DNA from: Dysgonomonadaceae bacterium PH5-43 | GTDB lineage: Bacteria; Bacteroidota; Bacteroidia; Bacteroidales; Azobacteroidaceae | Length of the DNA: 64,000 nucleotides | Direction of reading: 5' to 3' | Assembly (NCBI GenBank): GCA_029916745.1 | Contig: JARXWK010000013.1 | Location: 1 to 64,000, forward strand | Part shown: piece by piece, positions 48,777 to 56,701 of the stretch | Layout of the letters: the number at the start of each line of letters is the position of its first letter | Numbering within the stretch: position 1 is the stretch's first letter | Position numbers and translations under genes: made by a program | The notes under the pieces: model-generated | Seen by the model: the letters and a program-made list of their open reading frames with translations, nothing else | What the model was told of the DNA's origin: nothing | Database searches by the model: none

Positions 48777-48960
48777 GAAACTGTTTAAATTTTCCAAATC
48801 GTTCTATTGATACGTTAATATCGGCATAAATTATGTTCTTTTTTTGTCTAATCGTATTTTCTTTTTTGTTCAAATAGCCCGCTATTATCACAAAAAGAAA
48901 ATCCAATTTACCTAAAAAATATCCATAATTTATTTGCCGAGCAAAATTTAAACAGTTTCT
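48776..48960. mobile_element. MITE-like 185-bp segment with perfect 18-bp terminal inverted repeats
   Basis: AGAAACTGTTTAAATTTT at 48776-48793 is the exact reverse complement of 48943-48960. The enclosed 149 bp is AT-rich and non-coding. This has the shape of a short non-autonomous transposable element or the collapsed ends of an insertion sequence. No clear target-site duplication is seen and no second copy was found in this window. The right end lies 4 bp before the -33 element of the MATE promoter. Confidence 0.55.
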
Positions 48961-48964
48961 AAGT

Positions 48965-48995
48965 TTGTATCTCTAAATCATTAACACTACCTTTG
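48965..48995 (+). promoter_or_regulatory. Promoter of the MATE leader
   Basis: TTG (48965-48967), 20 bp, TACCTTTG (48988-48995). It gives a leader of about 130 nt before the MATE ATG at 49134. Confidence 0.78.
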
Positions 48996-49000
48996 TCGCC

Positions 49001-49101
49001 CGAATTATTAACAAGAAGTTTTGTAATCCTCATCGGAGGGCAGACATAAAGTGCCGGATAAGATGACTGGGTAAAACCAATCAGATTATCTGGCTTTTTT
49101 T
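49001..49101 (+). promoter_or_regulatory. Structured leader with competing hairpin and terminator (candidate riboswitch or attenuator) of the MATE gene
   Basis: A short hairpin CCTC-ATCG-GAGG lies at 49028-49039. A second, GGCA...TGCC, lies at 49039-49055. An 18-nt terminator stem (49053-49070 with 49077-49094) is followed by seven T residues. The right arm of the second hairpin shares bases 49053-49055 with the base of the terminator stem, so the two structures exclude each other. I compared it with FMN, TPP, cobalamin, guanidine-I, guanidine-III, fluoride and tetrahydrofolate cores by eye and found no match. Confidence 0.65.
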
Positions 49102-49133
49102 ATGTGTAATTATTTAGTATAAAATTGTAAATT

Positions 49134-50471
49134 ATGGAAAGAGATGCTATTGATTTCGGAACTCTGAAAGTTTCAAAATTATTTAGAAAACTATTCTTCC
49201 CAACTCTAATGGGAATGCTGAGCCTGTCGGCAGTTACAGTTATAGACGGAATATTTGTTGGTCATGGTGTAGGTAGTGATGGAATTGCTGCCGTAAATAT
49301 TTGCATACCTTTATTAATGCTATTCACTGGGCTCGGACTTATGGTAGGTTCTGGCTGCTCTGTAGTTGCCTCAATCCACTTATCAAAGAAAAAATATAAG
49401 GTTGCTCGATTAAACGTTTCTCAAGCGTTGTTGTTTGTGTCAATTATTACATTAATTCCGTCGATACTTATTATGTTGTTTCCCGAGCGAACAGCTTATC
49501 TACTTGGTTCGTCAGATTTTTTGTTGGATATGGTAAAAGAATATCTGTTGTGGCTTGTTCCTTCTTTAGTGTTTCAGATGTGGATATCAGTTTCTTTATT
49601 TATAATAAGATTAGATGGAGCACCCAAACTTGCAATGTGGAGTAGTCTTATTTCAGCAATAATAAACGTAATTCTCGACTGGCTGTTTATATTCCCTTTA
49701 GGCTGGGGAGTTATGGGTGCAGCATTTGCAACTTCTTTAAGCATTTTTATAGGAGGATTGATTGCTATAGTTTATCTTGGTTTCTTTGCAAATAATCTTC
49801 GTTTACATACTATTAAAATGAGTATAAAGAGTTTGCGCTTATCTTTACGAAACATAAGTTATCAATGTCGTATTGGTTCTTCTTCATTCTTAGGCGAAGC
49901 TACTCTTGCTATGCTTATGTTTATGGGCAATCAAGTATTTATGCATTATTTAGGCGACGATGGCGTAAGTGCTTTCGGTATTGCGTGCTATTATATGCCT
50001 TTTGTATTTATGATAGGAAATGCTATTGCTCAGTCGGCACAACCTATTATAAGTTATAACTTCGGGGCTCAACACCTACAAAGAGTAACCTCGACAGCTA
50101 AAATTTCTCTTCTTACCGCCATTATTTGTGGCACTATAGTAACAGTTGTTTTTATATTCTTCTCCAAATTCTTAGTTAGCTTATTTCTAAACACCGATAA
50201 CAATGCTGCTCAGATAGCAATCTATGGTTTGCCTTACTTTGCCACAGGATTTATTTTCTTTATTATGAATTTAGCTATTATAGGTTATTACCAAAGTTTA
50301 GGGAGAGTTAAACCTGCAACATTCTTTGCTATATTGCGAGGATTTATATTTCTTATACCTTGTTTTATTTTTATGCCTAAATGGTTTGGTTCTTACGGTA
50401 TATGGCTTGCTATGCCTGTGTCTGAAATTTTAACTACACTTGTTATTGTTGTAAATAAAAAGAAAAAATAG
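49134..50471 (+). CDS. MATE-family multidrug efflux transporter
   Basis: This 445-residue protein has twelve membrane helices in two repeated halves. The N-terminal half contains FFPTLMGMLSLSAVTVIDGIFVGHGVGSDGIAA and the C-terminal half GNAIAQSAQPIISYNFGAQ, both typical of the MATE fold (MepA/DinF-like branch). It should export cationic or aromatic compounds in exchange for Na+ or H+. It has its own promoter and a leader with a terminator, so expression is probably controlled by premature termination. The SMR gene follows with a separate promoter. Confidence 0.93.
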   Translation: MERDAIDFGTLKVSKLFRKLFFPTLMGMLSLSAVTVIDGIFVGHGVGSDGIAAVNICIPLLMLFTGLGLMVGSGCSVVASIHLSKKKYKVARLNVSQALLFVSIITLIPSILIMLFPERTAYLLGSSDFLLDMVKEYLLWLVPSLVFQMWISVSLFIIRLDGAPKLAMWSSLISAIINVILDWLFIFPLGWGVMGAAFATSLSIFIGGLIAIVYLGFFANNLRLHTIKMSIKSLRLSLRNISYQCRIGSSSFLGEATLAMLMFMGNQVFMHYLGDDGVSAFGIACYYMPFVFMIGNAIAQSAQPIISYNFGAQHLQRVTSTAKISLLTAIICGTIVTVVFIFFSKFLVSLFLNTDNNAAQIAIYGLPYFATGFIFFIMNLAIIGYYQSLGRVKPATFFAILRGFIFLIPCFIFMPKWFGSYGIWLAMPVSEILTTLVIVVNKKKK

Positions 50472-50479
50472 TAATTTTG
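50449..50479 (+). promoter_or_regulatory. Promoter of the SMR gene inside the 3' end of the MATE gene
   Basis: TTG (50449-50451), 20 bp, TAATTTTG (50472-50479). The predicted start of transcription is at about 50484, exactly where the riboswitch begins. Confidence 0.72.
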
Positions 50480-50483
50480 CCGC

Positions 50484-50528
50484 ATCGGACGACCGATCAT
50501 AGAAAGTATAACAGATGGACGACCATCT
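50484..50528 (+). ncRNA. Guanidine-II (mini-ykkC) riboswitch
   Basis: Two hairpins with identical ACGA loops are visible: ATCGG-ACGA-CCGAT at 50484-50497 and AGATGG-ACGA-CCATCT at 50513-50528, separated by 15 nt. This is the defining architecture of the guanidine-II class, in which the two ACGR loops bind guanidine. The gene that follows 17 bp later encodes a Gdx/SugE-type exporter, a known target of this class. Control of translation initiation is likely since no terminator follows. Confidence 0.92.
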
Positions 50529-50545
50529 ATCAAATTAAATAATTT

Positions 50546-50863
50546 ATGGCTTGGTTATTCCTTATTCTGGGAGGCTTATTCGAAATTGGCTGGCCTCTGG
50601 GCTTTAAGCTTGCTTCTTCAACCCCTCAACACAAAATTTTATTCCTTGTAATGTCTGTTGTATCTATGGCTCTAAGCGGATACTTCTTATTTCTTGCACA
50701 ACGCACTATACCAATAGGCACTGCGTATGCTGTATGGACAGGTATAGGTGCAGTAGGAACTCTAACAGTTGGTATTATCTTTTTTAATGATTCGGCAGAA
50801 ATTATGAGATTGTTATCTGCCTTATTAATAATTGTAGGTATTATAGGGCTGAAAATCTTCTAA
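50546..50863 (+). CDS. gdx: SMR-family guanidinium exporter (Gdx/SugE type)
   Basis: This 105-residue protein has four membrane helices with the essential membrane glutamate at position 13 (LGGLFEIGWPLGFKLA) and the motif GTAYAVWTGIGAVGTLTVGIIFFND. SMR proteins act as dual-topology dimers. The upstream guanidine-II riboswitch assigns it to the guanidinium-exporting subgroup rather than the polyaromatic drug subgroup. Confidence 0.93.
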   Translation: MAWLFLILGGLFEIGWPLGFKLASSTPQHKILFLVMSVVSMALSGYFLFLAQRTIPIGTAYAVWTGIGAVGTLTVGIIFFNDSAEIMRLLSALLIIVGIIGLKIF

Positions 50864-50904
50864 AACACAGATATTGGATTTATGAGGTATTGGCTTTGTT
50901 GCTG

Positions 50905-50939
50905 TCTGCAAGAATTCTTGGATAGAAAATTCTTGCAGA
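50905..50939. terminator. Hairpin between gdx and nagB
   Basis: TCTGCAAGAATT pairs with AATTCTTGCAGA around an 11-nt loop in the convergent space between the two genes. T-runs after the stem are weak, so it is a probable rather than certain terminator. Confidence 0.5.
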
Positions 50940-50965
50940 TACAAACAACTATTATAAGTGGGTGA

Positions 50966-51775
50966 TTAGATAAGAGTAGTATAATCAAGATTATCTTTTT
51001 CAATATCTTTGAAATACTGATAAGTACCCACTGTAAGTTCGTAACAAGCTAACTCATCACAAACAATAATACCTTTAGGGTGAAGCTGGAGAGCAGTGAT
51101 AGTCCACTTTTGACTAACGCCACCTTCTACAACTTGCGCCAAAGCACGAGCTTTATTGTGTCCGTTTACAAGAATCAACACTTCTTTTGCGTCCATAACA
51201 GTTCCGATACCTACGGTAAGGGCAGTTTTAGGAACTTTATTAACATCATTGTCGAAGAAACGAGAGTTAGCAATGATAGTGTCGGTAGTAAGAGTTTTTA
51301 TTCTTGTTCTTGAAGATAGAGAAGAACCTGGTTCGTTAAAAGCCAAGTGTCCGTCAGGACCAATTCCACCTAAAAACAAATCAATACCACCTACAGCTTT
51401 AATTTTAGCCTCGTAAGATAAACATTCTTCTTCTAAGTCGGCTGCGTTACCATTAAGTATATTAACATTTTCTGCTTTAATATCGATATGGCTAAAGAAG
51501 TTGTTCCACATAAAAGTATGGTAACTTTCGGAATGATCTTTTGGTAGTCCAATATACTCGTCCATATTAAAAGTAATAATATTTTCGAACGATATAACGC
51601 CTTTCTTGTTAAGCTCGATAAGAGCTTTGTACATACCTAAAGGAGAAGATCCTGTAGGTAATCCTAACACAAAAGGTTTGTCGGCAGTAGGGTTTGCTTT
51701 TTTAATTTTAGATGCAACATAATAAGCCGCCCAATTAGATAAAGATTGATAATCTTTTTGTACGATAAGTCTCAT
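50966..51775 (-). CDS. nagB: Glucosamine-6-phosphate deaminase
   Basis: This 269-residue enzyme converts glucosamine 6-phosphate to fructose 6-phosphate and ammonia. Motifs are [37 protein letters not shown] (active-site aspartate), [17 protein letters not shown] (catalytic histidine) and RIKTLTTDT. It is divergent from the ROK kinase gene. TAGCTTTG on the minus strand at 51814-51821 is a plausible -7 element. The two genes together suggest amino-sugar use. Confidence 0.97.
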   Translation of the reverse strand: MRLIVQKDYQSLSNWAAYYVASKIKKANPTADKPFVLGLPTGSSPLGMYKALIELNKKGVISFENIITFNMDEYIGLPKDHSESYHTFMWNNFFSHIDIKAENVNILNGNAADLEEECLSYEAKIKAVGGIDLFLGGIGPDGHLAFNEPGSSLSSRTRIKTLTTDTIIANSRFFDNDVNKVPKTALTVGIGTVMDAKEVLILVNGHNKARALAQVVEGGVSQKWTITALQLHPKGIIVCDELACYELTVGTYQYFKDIEKDNLDYTTLI

Positions 51776-51913
51776 GTTTTTGTAAAATTTTTATTTGTAA
51801 TACAATTATACTACAAAGCTAAGAAAAAAACATGTATATTTGGTGTATTTATAAATAAAAAAACTATTTTTGTTCAATAAACAGAATTTTATCAATTATT
51901 AAATAGAAACACA

Positions 51914-52876
51914 ATGGATAAACCGTATGTAATAGGAGTAGATATGGGAGGCACAAATACCGTTATTGGTGTTGTTGATGCAAGGGGTAGTATATTGTTT
52001 AGAGGTAAAATATCAACTACCGATTATTCTACAGGTAATGAATATGCCGAAGCTTTAGGTGGAGCCATAAACAAACTTATAGAAGAAAACAATATTAAAG
52101 GAAAAGTAAAGGGTATTGGTATGGGAGCCCCTAACGGGAATATGCACGAAGGAACTATTGAGAAAGCAGCTAATATTCCTTGGGCAAAGATAGAAATTGT
52201 TCCTATAGCTAAGATGCTTACCAATATAACAGGCTTAAATTGCAAACTTACTAATGATGCTAATGCTGCTGCATTGGGTGAAATGGCTTATGGTGTTGCT
52301 AAGGGAATGAAAGATTTTATGGTTATAACTTTAGGAACAGGAGTAGGTAGCGGTATAGTAGCAAACGGACAATTAGTAGTCGGACACGATGGTTTTGCTG
52401 GAGAGTTAGGACATTCGATATTAGTAAGAAATAACGGGCGAGCTTGTGGTTGTGGCAGAAGTGGTTGTCTCGAAACTTATACATCGGCAACAGGAGTAGC
52501 TCGTACTGCTCGCGAAATGCTTGATTTGAATCCCGAAAAAGAATCTCTTTTAAGAGAAATAAATATGCGTCCTATTACATCTAAAGATGTTTTTGATGCA
52601 GCTGAAAAGGGAGATAAGTTGGCTATAGATATTTTTGAATTTACAGCAAAATGTTTGGCACTCTCTTTGTGCGACTTTATTACGTTCTCGAGTCCTCAGG
52701 CAATTATTTTATTTGGAGGATTGGCTCACGCTGGTAAATATTTAATCGAACCTCTTGAAAGAGAAATAGAAGCTAACATATTAAATGTGTATGAAGGCAA
52801 AACAAAAATACTTATCTCTCAACTAAATGATGCTGAAGCTGCAATACTTGGAGCGAGTGCTTTGGCTTGGGAATAA
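51914..52876 (+). CDS. ROK-family sugar kinase (glucokinase-like)
   Basis: This 320-residue kinase has the ATP-binding motif GVDMGGTNTVIGVVD, the sugar-binding/catalytic region LTNDANAAALGEMAYG, GTGVGSGIVANG, and the ROK zinc motif CGCGRSGCLETYTS. Likely substrates are glucose or an N-acetylated amino sugar; the ROK motif set does not decide. It is divergent from nagB, which makes an amino-sugar role attractive. TATTTTTG at 51865-51872 is a possible -7 element. Confidence 0.92.
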   Translation: MDKPYVIGVDMGGTNTVIGVVDARGSILFRGKISTTDYSTGNEYAEALGGAINKLIEENNIKGKVKGIGMGAPNGNMHEGTIEKAANIPWAKIEIVPIAKMLTNITGLNCKLTNDANAAALGEMAYGVAKGMKDFMVITLGTGVGSGIVANGQLVVGHDGFAGELGHSILVRNNGRACGCGRSGCLETYTSATGVARTAREMLDLNPEKESLLREINMRPITSKDVFDAAEKGDKLAIDIFEFTAKCLALSLCDFITFSSPQAIILFGGLAHAGKYLIEPLEREIEANILNVYEGKTKILISQLNDAEAAILGASALAWE

Positions 52877-52909
52877 AAATAGTCTAACAGAAATAACAGT
52901 CTGCTAATA

Positions 52910-53251
52910 CTATTGATGAGAAATAGTTTTAGTGGACTGTTGTGTTTTAGGTGCTCGTTTACCAACAGTCAGTTTAGCGTCTTGCAATTTTCTGCCTAAA
53001 ATATCATCTTTAGCAATAGATTGTAAGTCTTGTTCTAGCCCCAAAACAAAAAGTACCTGTGCATAAGTGCCTAAAGAAACGCTTGGTAATCCTTTCTCTA
53101 CTTGCCAGAGAGTAGAACGAGAAATTCCTGCACGTTCGGCAACTTGTTCTGCGGTAAGCTTTCTTCGTAAACGAGCGAGCTTTATATTTTCTCCCATTTC
53201 TCCTAATAATCGAGTAAGTCTGGGCAATATAACTGTTTTTGTTCTTTTCAT
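52910..53251 (-). CDS. HTH (Xre/HipB-like) transcriptional regulator, orphan
   Basis: This 113-residue protein has a helix-turn-helix of the Xre type (ENIKLARLRRKLTAEQVAERAGISRSTLWQVEKG) and a helical C-terminus ending in a basic tail (GKRAPKTQQSTKTISHQ). This form, with a VLGLEQDLQSIA segment, usually precedes hipA-type kinase genes in Bacteroidota. Here no hipA follows; the next gene downstream is the convergent ROK kinase gene. A consensus promoter and an inverted repeat that could be its operator lie directly upstream. Confidence 0.85.
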   Translation of the reverse strand: MKRTKTVILPRLTRLLGEMGENIKLARLRRKLTAEQVAERAGISRSTLWQVEKGLPSVSLGTYAQVLFVLGLEQDLQSIAKDDILGRKLQDAKLTVGKRAPKTQQSTKTISHQ

Positions 53252-53269
53252 AATGTTTTATATTTTGTA

Positions 53270-53301
53270 CAAAAGTAATAAGTTTGTTTGAAATGTCAAA
53301 C
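53270..53301 (-). promoter_or_regulatory. Promoter and probable operator of the HipB-like gene
   Basis: On the minus strand TTG (53297-53299), 19 bp, TACTTTTG (53270-53277). A perfect inverted repeat GTTTG-AAATGT-CAAAC at 53286-53301 overlaps the -33 element, as expected for autorepression. Confidence 0.65.
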
Positions 53302-53323
53302 ATTAAAACATAGTATTAACTAA

Positions 53324-53353
53324 AAAGCACCTAATCGATTGATTAAGTGCTTT
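53324..53353 (-). terminator. Terminator of BspA-like gene 1
   Basis: AAAGCAC-TAATC stem with loop GATT, followed by five T residues on the minus strand. The same hairpin ends the paralogue at 55122-55151, and a third copy is at 54771-54799. Confidence 0.85.
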
Positions 53354-53386
53354 CTCTTATTTGCCTTTAAGGTAGTTTTGTATCTC

Positions 53387-54604
53387 TTACTTCACAATAA
53401 CAGTTTGGCTATTATTATTTGTGCTAACAATATAAACACCTTTGTCTAAAGCAACCTCTTTGTATCCGTTAACGATAGATTGATAAACTTTCAATCCTGT
53501 TATATTGAATACAGAAATATTTGTAGCTTCTGTTGTTTCAATAGCTATACCGTTTTCAATAGATTGAATAGATACGTTATTGTTGCTGATATTGTTTATT
53601 GATGTGAAATCTTTTTCGATAATGTTTGTGAACTCACTCCAACCTGCAGCAGTGGAATAAGCTTCTTTAGAACCTTTTGGGACGTATAATTTGGTAGTGG
53701 TTTTATCCACATTGGTAAAACAATCTTCGCCTAAACTTGGAGGAGTAGTGTTTTGACTGTATATCTCTGTTAGGTTCACACAACCCCAAAAAACTTTTCC
53801 TTCAAGCATAGTTACGTTATTTGATATAACAATACTGGTTAATCTGGTACAATTTTGAAAAGCACCAAATAAAATTTCAGTTACACTGTTTGGAATAACA
53901 ATATTGGTCAAGCCTTTACACTCAGCGAAAGCATAATTCCCAATCATAGTAACACTATTGGGAATCGTAATGCTTGTTAAAGCAACGTTCTGCGCGAAAG
54001 AGCCATCTCTAATGTAGGTTACGCTATTAGGAATAATGTAGGAACTTGCTATTTTAGCCAAAGGATATGACATTAAAGTTGTTTTATTTTTATTGAATAA
54101 AACACCATCTACATCAGAGAAAATTTGATGATACTTTGAAACCATAAAATTTTCAAGATAAAGGCAGCTATAAAAAGCACTACCGTCAATATGCGTTACG
54201 CTATTGGGTATCGTTATGTTTTTTATTTTTGTAAAACTAAACATACATTCCGAAATATCATTTTTGGAAGTGTGATATACACCATCAGTCTCAAAATAGG
54301 TTTCACCACCCTCAACAATATTTACGTCCGCTAAATTTAATGTTGTTAATTTACCTTCTGTTGCATCTTCATTAATATCTACACCTGCCATTTCTCGAAT
54401 AAAACGAATGTCAGTGCCATTCAAATCACCAGTAAGAGTTAAGTTGGTAATTTCGTATTTACTACTCTCAGAAATAAGAGAAGGTAATGTACCTGCTGTT
54501 ACTACATTTACAGTAACGGGTTGAGCATCTTGTGCCCATAAATTCAGTTGTGATAATAGACACGTTATCACAAACACTGTTTTGAAAAGTAAATTTGTTT
54601 TCAT
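53387..54604 (-). CDS. BspA-like leucine-rich repeat protein with sorting-type C-terminus (paralogue 1)
   Basis: This 405-residue protein has a signal peptide ending at SQLNLWAQ, a beta-rich N-terminal domain, six or so LRR_5 repeats of the type LTSITIPNSVTMIGNYAFAEC (about residues 130-290), and a C-terminal tail (ISVFNITGLKVYQS, LDKGVYIV) that fits the type A sorting domain. It should be exported and surface-displayed. The C-terminal 80 residues and the 3' non-coding region are nearly identical to the paralogue at 55185-56471. TATCTTTG on the minus strand at 54727-54734 is a likely -7 element. Confidence 0.87.
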   Translation of the reverse strand: MKTNLLFKTVFVITCLLSQLNLWAQDAQPVTVNVVTAGTLPSLISESSKYEITNLTLTGDLNGTDIRFIREMAGVDINEDATEGKLTTLNLADVNIVEGGETYFETDGVYHTSKNDISECMFSFTKIKNITIPNSVTHIDGSAFYSCLYLENFMVSKYHQIFSDVDGVLFNKNKTTLMSYPLAKIASSYIIPNSVTYIRDGSFAQNVALTSITIPNSVTMIGNYAFAECKGLTNIVIPNSVTEILFGAFQNCTRLTSIVISNNVTMLEGKVFWGCVNLTEIYSQNTTPPSLGEDCFTNVDKTTTKLYVPKGSKEAYSTAAGWSEFTNIIEKDFTSINNISNNNVSIQSIENGIAIETTEATNISVFNITGLKVYQSIVNGYKEVALDKGVYIVSTNNNSQTVIVK

Positions 54605-54858
54605 ACTCTATTTGCTTATTAGTTCTACTTAAAAATGAAGTACATAAATCTAACCAATTATAAAATGAAACGCTTTTGTAATTTAATGCTTTGAGTTTAA
54701 TACAATATTGGTTTCAATAATCAAAACAAAGATAATAACTTTTATATAGTTTATAGTCTTTTTACATAAAAAAGCACCTAATCAACCGATTAAGTGCTTG
54801 CTCTCAAGTTGCTATTTAAGGTAATAGTTCTTAGCCTTTCACTCTTAGTTCTTAGTTC
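54605..54858. other. Leader of BspA-like gene 1 and orphan copy of its 3' tail
   Basis: Positions 54771-54858 carry a hairpin of the same sequence family as the bspA terminators, followed by a degraded version of the region that precedes those genes' 3' ends (TATTTAAGGTAATAG against CCTTTAAGGTAGTTT). There is no coding sequence. It looks like the leftover 3' end of a third paralogue, and Family 1 copy 4 follows directly. Confidence 0.6.
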
Positions 54859-55095
54859 AAAATGCAAAGCTTCACTTAGGGTCGTCTTTCTACTAAGAGA
54901 CCCCTTCTCTCTCTTAGTAGAAAGGCGAGGTGTCTCTTAGTAGAAAGACGGGGTGTCTTAAGGATAAAGGCGGGGAGGTTCTACTAAGAGCGGCAGGGGG
55001 TATCTACTAAGAAGCAGCTCACCTATCTAGTAACAACGACAGGGGGTATCTACTAAGAAGTGGCTCGCCTATCTAGTAACAACGGCAAGGGGGGG
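54859..55095 (+). repeat. Family 1 intergenic 23-bp array, copy 4
   Basis: It has the left border as in copy 1, then a forward core starting at 54890 and flipped cores at 54911 and 54934, a degenerate unit, and forward cores at 54981, 55004, 55027 (CTAGTAACA), 55050 and 55073. Centres stay on the 23-bp period. The first forward and first flipped cores can form a 14-bp hairpin with a 7-9 nt loop. The array ends in a run of ten G residues (55089-55098). It lies downstream of BspA-like gene 2. Confidence 0.95.
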
Positions 55096-55121
55096 GGGAA
55101 GATAGGAGAGGGCGAATAAAA

Positions 55122-55151
55122 AAAGCACCTAATCGATTGATTAAGTGCTTT
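55122..55151 (-). terminator. Terminator of BspA-like gene 2
   Basis: The hairpin is the same as at 53324-53353 and is followed by a T-run on the minus strand. Confidence 0.85.
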
Positions 55152-55184
55152 CTCTTATTTACCTTTAAGGTAGTTTTGTATCTC

Positions 55185-56471
55185 TTACTTCACAATAACA
55201 GTTTTGCTATTATTATTTGCATTAACAATATAAACACCTTTGTCTAGAGTTACCTCTTCGTATCCGTTAACTACAGATTGATAAACTTTCAATCCTGTTA
55301 TATTGAATACAGAAATATTTGTAGCTTCTGTTGTTTCAATAGCTATACCATTCGAAATAGATTGAATAGATACGTTATTGTTGTTGATATTGTTGATTGA
55401 TGTGAAATCTTTCTCTATAATGTTTGTGAACTCACTCCAACCAGCAGCGGTTGAATAAGCTGTCTTTGAACCAGTTGGAACATATAATGTACAAGCTGGA
55501 GCATTTATTCCGTAAAAACCATTATCGCTCACAACAGGAGGAGTAGTGCTTTTAGAGTTTATCTCTGTTAATGCCATACTGCCCATAAGTATTGCCATGC
55601 CAATATTCTTTACGTTGGTTCCGAAGGTAATTTTAGTTAATCCGCTCATTGCAAAAGCTCCATAAGCAATATCAGTAACGCTGTCTGAAATGGTTAGATT
55701 GGTTAATCCGGCACAAGCCATAAAAGCACCTTGTTCAATTGAAGTAACTCCATTTGGAACGGAATAGGTGTTAGCCTTTGCGCTAGGATATGTAAATAGT
55801 TTTTTTCCGTCTTTATCGAATAATACACCGTCTATAGATGAATAATTTTCATTTTCATCAGAAACAATAAATTCTTTTATGTTAGGGCATTGCATAAACG
55901 CAGGCATATCAATCTCTTCAACACTCTTTGGTATGTTAACGCTAACTAAGCTTGAGCAATATTCAAAAGCGTCTTTCCCAATGTAAGCAATGCTGTCTCC
56001 CAAGGTTATATCTGTTAAATCAGAGCAATTACCAAATGCAGAAGTTCCGATTGACTTAACAGTGTTTGGTAAAGTAACTGAGGTTAAAATTGTTTTGTTA
56101 AACATATAATCTCCAATAGTGTCGTTCTTTGTATATAGAGGCATAGCGATGCCATCGTCGAAATAGCCGTCGCCGCCTTCTACGATATTCACAAATAATA
56201 AATTTAATGAAGTCAAGATTCCTTCTGTTTCATTTCCGTTAACATCTCGTCCAGCCATTTCTCTAATGAAAATAATGTCTGTACCATTCAAATTACCAGT
56301 TAATAATAAGTCTGGAATTTCGAACTTGCTTGTCTCGTCAATTAGAGTGGATAATGTACCTGCTGTTTCTACATTAATAATAAGAGGTTCCTCTTCTTGT
56401 GCAGACACATTAATTAGTGGTAATAAACATAACATTACCAACATAGTTCTGAAAAGTAATTTTTTCTGCAT
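55185..56471 (-). CDS. BspA-like leucine-rich repeat protein with sorting-type C-terminus (paralogue 2)
   Basis: This 428-residue protein has a signal peptide (LFRTMLVMLCLLPLINVSAQ), an N-terminal domain with DLLLTGNLNGTDIIFIREMAG as in paralogue 1, LRR_5 repeats (LTDITLGDSIAYIGKDAFEYC, about residues 140-310), and the same C-terminal sorting-type tail. A putative exported surface protein or adhesin. Paralogue 1 and this gene differ strongly in the repeat region but hardly at all at the 3' end. TACCTTTG on the minus strand at 56620-56627 is a likely -7 element. Confidence 0.87.
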   Translation of the reverse strand: MQKKLLFRTMLVMLCLLPLINVSAQEEEPLIINVETAGTLSTLIDETSKFEIPDLLLTGNLNGTDIIFIREMAGRDVNGNETEGILTSLNLLFVNIVEGGDGYFDDGIAMPLYTKNDTIGDYMFNKTILTSVTLPNTVKSIGTSAFGNCSDLTDITLGDSIAYIGKDAFEYCSSLVSVNIPKSVEEIDMPAFMQCPNIKEFIVSDENENYSSIDGVLFDKDGKKLFTYPSAKANTYSVPNGVTSIEQGAFMACAGLTNLTISDSVTDIAYGAFAMSGLTKITFGTNVKNIGMAILMGSMALTEINSKSTTPPVVSDNGFYGINAPACTLYVPTGSKTAYSTAAGWSEFTNIIEKDFTSINNINNNNVSIQSISNGIAIETTEATNISVFNITGLKVYQSVVNGYEEVTLDKGVYIVNANNNSKTVIVK

Positions 56472-56701
56472 AATCTATTTTTATTTGTTTAGTCTCTTAG
56501 TTCCCTACCAGAGACAAGTTGTTTAAATAATAAAAGCGTGGGAACTGTTAATGTTTAAACGCTTTTGTATTGTTGTGTTCTTTTCGTTATTAAAATTGTT
56601 TTATTGAAAATAGTCTCAACAAAGGTAATACTTTTTTGATAAATGTTGTAACTTTATGTTGTTATATGTTTGTTTTTTGTGTTAATATGTTTGGTGTGTA
56701 G
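56472..56701. other. Leader region of BspA-like gene 2
   Basis: AT-rich non-coding sequence of about 230 bp. Apart from the likely -7 element at 56620-56627 on the minus strand, nothing recognisable is seen. Confidence 0.4.

Noticed and set aside
49028-49070. FMN or guanidine-I riboswitch in the MATE leader
   Set aside because: A GGGCAG string is present, but the remaining conserved bases of the FMN core, and the conserved core and GGTCCGAGAG-type segments of guanidine-I, are absent.
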